Shown here: in pieces, positions 4,967 to 6,265 of the stretch
How the letters are laid out: each line of letters starts with the position of its first letter
Numbering within the stretch: the stretch's first letter is position 1
Made by a program: the position numbers and the translations under genes
NCBI GenBank assembly: GCA_036653215.1
Contig: JAVVUK010000088.1
Span: forward strand, 1-6,265
Origin: JADFUS01 sp036653215
GTDB taxonomy: Bacteria > Bacteroidota > Bacteroidia > Bacteroidales > Rikenellaceae
Length of the DNA: 6,265 nt
Direction of reading: 5' to 3'
Notes under the pieces: generated by a model
The model's database searches: none
What the model saw: only the letters and a program-made list of their open reading frames with translations
What the model was told of the DNA's origin: nothing

Positions 4967-6265
4967 ATGAAAAAGGACAATGGTGATAGGTTTATACAGA
5001 TAAAAGGTGCAAGGGTTAACAACCTGAAAAACATTTCTTTAGATATTCCTGTTGGCAAACTAATAGTGATTACAGGTGTTTCCGGTAGTGGAAAGTCGTC
5101 TCTCGCCTTTGATACTCTTTTTGCGGAGGGACAACGTCGATATGTAGAGAGCCTTTCTGCTTATGCACGCCAGTTTTTAGGACGTATGAGTAAGCCCGAT
5201 GTCGACAACATAATAGGCATATCGCCCGCCATAGCAATTGAACAACGTGTAAGTAGCACTAATCCACGTTCTACCATTGGAACAACAACAGAAATATACG
5301 ACTATCTAAAACTTCTTTTTGCTCGTGCTGGAGAGACGTTTTCTCCTATCTCCGGTGATAAAGTGTTACACCATACCTCAGACGATGTCCTAAATTATGC
5401 TTTATCTTTAGAAAAAGGAATAAGGGTCGCTGTCACAGCTCCTATTGCAGATACAGCAAATTCTCTCATAGAGGTAATGATGGAACTTACCTCAGAAGGT
5501 TATCAACGCCTATTTATAAATTCGGAAGTGGCGTTTATGGAAGATGTGATGCCCAAGATAGATAGTTATTCTAAAGACGATATTGCAATACTTGTCGATC
5601 GTGTGAAAATATCTGATGATGAAGATCTTAAGACTCAATTAACAGACTCCATCTCACAGGCTTTCAGTTTAGGAGATGGCAAGATGACCTTATATATAGA
5701 CAACAATGGCAAATGGGAAGCTCATAGTTTCTCTACTCGCTATGAAGCAGACGGAATGACTTTTGAAGAGCCTTCAGAGCATCTATTCAGCTTTAACAAT
5801 CCTCTTGGGGCGTGTCCTAAGTGTAATGGTTTTGGTAAGGTTGTGGGGGTCGATCCAGAGCTTGTTATCCCCGATCCTTCAAAATCTCTTTACGACAATG
5901 CTGTTGCTTGTTGGCGTGGTGAGTCGTTTTCGAAGTGGAAAAATCAAATTATAGATAGTGTCGAAAAATCCTCATTCCCAATACATAGGGCTTATGAGAA
6001 ATTGTCGGAGAGTGAGAAAAAGACTCTTTGGAAAGGGTGTAAATATTTTAAAGGTATAGACGCTTTCTTTGAGACGTTAGAAAAAGATAAATATAAAATA
6101 CAAAATAGGTTTATCAAAGCTCGTTTCATAGGTAAATGTATCTGTGATGAGTGTGGCGGTGGTCGTCTTCGTAAAGAAGCCTCCTATGTGCGTGTTGGAG
6201 GCTATTGTATAACTGATTTTGTCGATCTCCCGATAGATGAACTATCAGCTCTTTTTGCAAATTTG
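4967..6265 (+). CDS. uvrA: Excinuclease ABC subunit A, N-terminal part (partial, runs off right edge)
   Basis: UvrA is the damage-sensing ATPase of nucleotide excision repair, acting as a dimer with UvrB in the cytosol. The window holds 433 open codons of a protein normally about 930-950 residues long. Visible parts are Walker A GVSGSGKSS (37-45, K43), FAEGQRRYVESLSAYARQFLG (starting near residue 52), the SPAIAIEQR and NPRSTIGTTTEIYDYL Q-loop region, the UvrB-binding insertion (about 115-255), the zinc-module half CPKC (283-286), and the other half CDEC (393-396) followed by GGGRLRKEA. The ATP-binding cassette signature and second half of the protein lie beyond the edge. After LLFAR the sequence reads AGETFSPISG, with no cysteine pair there, as I recall for Bacteroidota UvrA. 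The ATG starts 1 nt after the aroC stop (TAATATG), suggesting coupled translation. The reading frame has no stops or frameshifts to the window end. Confidence 0.96.
   Translation, partial: MKKDNGDRFIQIKGARVNNLKNISLDIPVGKLIVITGVSGSGKSSLAFDTLFAEGQRRYVESLSAYARQFLGRMSKPDVDNIIGISPAIAIEQRVSSTNPRSTIGTTTEIYDYLKLLFARAGETFSPISGDKVLHHTSDDVLNYALSLEKGIRVAVTAPIADTANSLIEVMMELTSEGYQRLFINSEVAFMEDVMPKIDSYSKDDIAILVDRVKISDDEDLKTQLTDSISQAFSLGDGKMTLYIDNNGKWEAHSFSTRYEADGMTFEEPSEHLFSFNNPLGACPKCNGFGKVVGVDPELVIPDPSKSLYDNAVACWRGESFSKWKNQIIDSVEKSSFPIHRAYEKLSESEKKTLWKGCKYFKGIDAFFETLEKDKYKIQNRFIKARFIGKCICDECGGGRLRKEASYVRVGGYCITDFVDLPIDELSALFANL

Noticed and set aside
5763..5954. Plus-strand 63-codon frame inside uvrA
   Set aside because: It is a different frame within the uvrA zinc-module region, whose own frame is open and conserved throughout.
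1..6265. Search for a novel system: mobile elements, CRISPR repeats, tRNA or other RNA genes, defence or toxin genes
   Set aside because: All but about 130 bases is covered by seven recognisable housekeeping genes; no direct repeats, transposase, RNA fold or unexplained coding stretch was seen.

Overview
The window looks like an ordinary chromosomal core region of a Bacteroidota bacterium, probably order Bacteroidales. The reasons are: moderately AT-rich DNA; A-rich start-codon leaders with no clear Shine-Dalgarno motif; sequences matching the Bacteroidota sigma factor consensus (TTTG at -33, TAnnTTTG at -7) in the one real intergenic gap; and protein variants such as the IDDQVHFR form of dihydroorotase and the GEAGLSAR form of EPSP synthase. 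Genus is not resolvable by eye.

Layout: a divergent promoter gap of 106 bp (2377-2482) splits the window into two tightly packed transcription units. Leftward (minus strand) are aroA (EPSP synthase, 1096-2376), a polyprenol-phosphate mannosyltransferase (384-1103) and the first 129 codons of a dihydroorotase (1-387, cut by the window edge). Adjacent genes overlap by 8 and 4 nt. Rightward (plus strand) are an MlaE-type permease (2483-3220), an MlaF-type ATPase (3223-3981), aroC (chorismate synthase, 4000-4965) and the first 433 codons of uvrA (4967-6265, cut by the edge), with gaps of only 2, 18 and 1 nt.

Functions: AroA and AroC catalyse consecutive steps (shikimate-3-phosphate to EPSP to chorismate) but lie on opposite sides of the divergent promoter. 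The MlaE/MlaF pair forms the inner-membrane core of an MCE-type lipid transporter; no MCE (MlaD) subunit is in the window. The mannosyltransferase makes polyprenyl-phosphate-mannose, dihydroorotase belongs to pyrimidine synthesis, and UvrA to nucleotide excision repair.

I found no RNA genes, mobile elements, CRISPR arrays, terminators or phage genes, and no non-coding stretch longer than 106 bp. I see no evidence of a previously undescribed system. The points worth a second look are subtle: an apparently leaderless aroA, altered motif residues in dihydroorotase and EPSP synthase, and an unusually short chorismate synthase.
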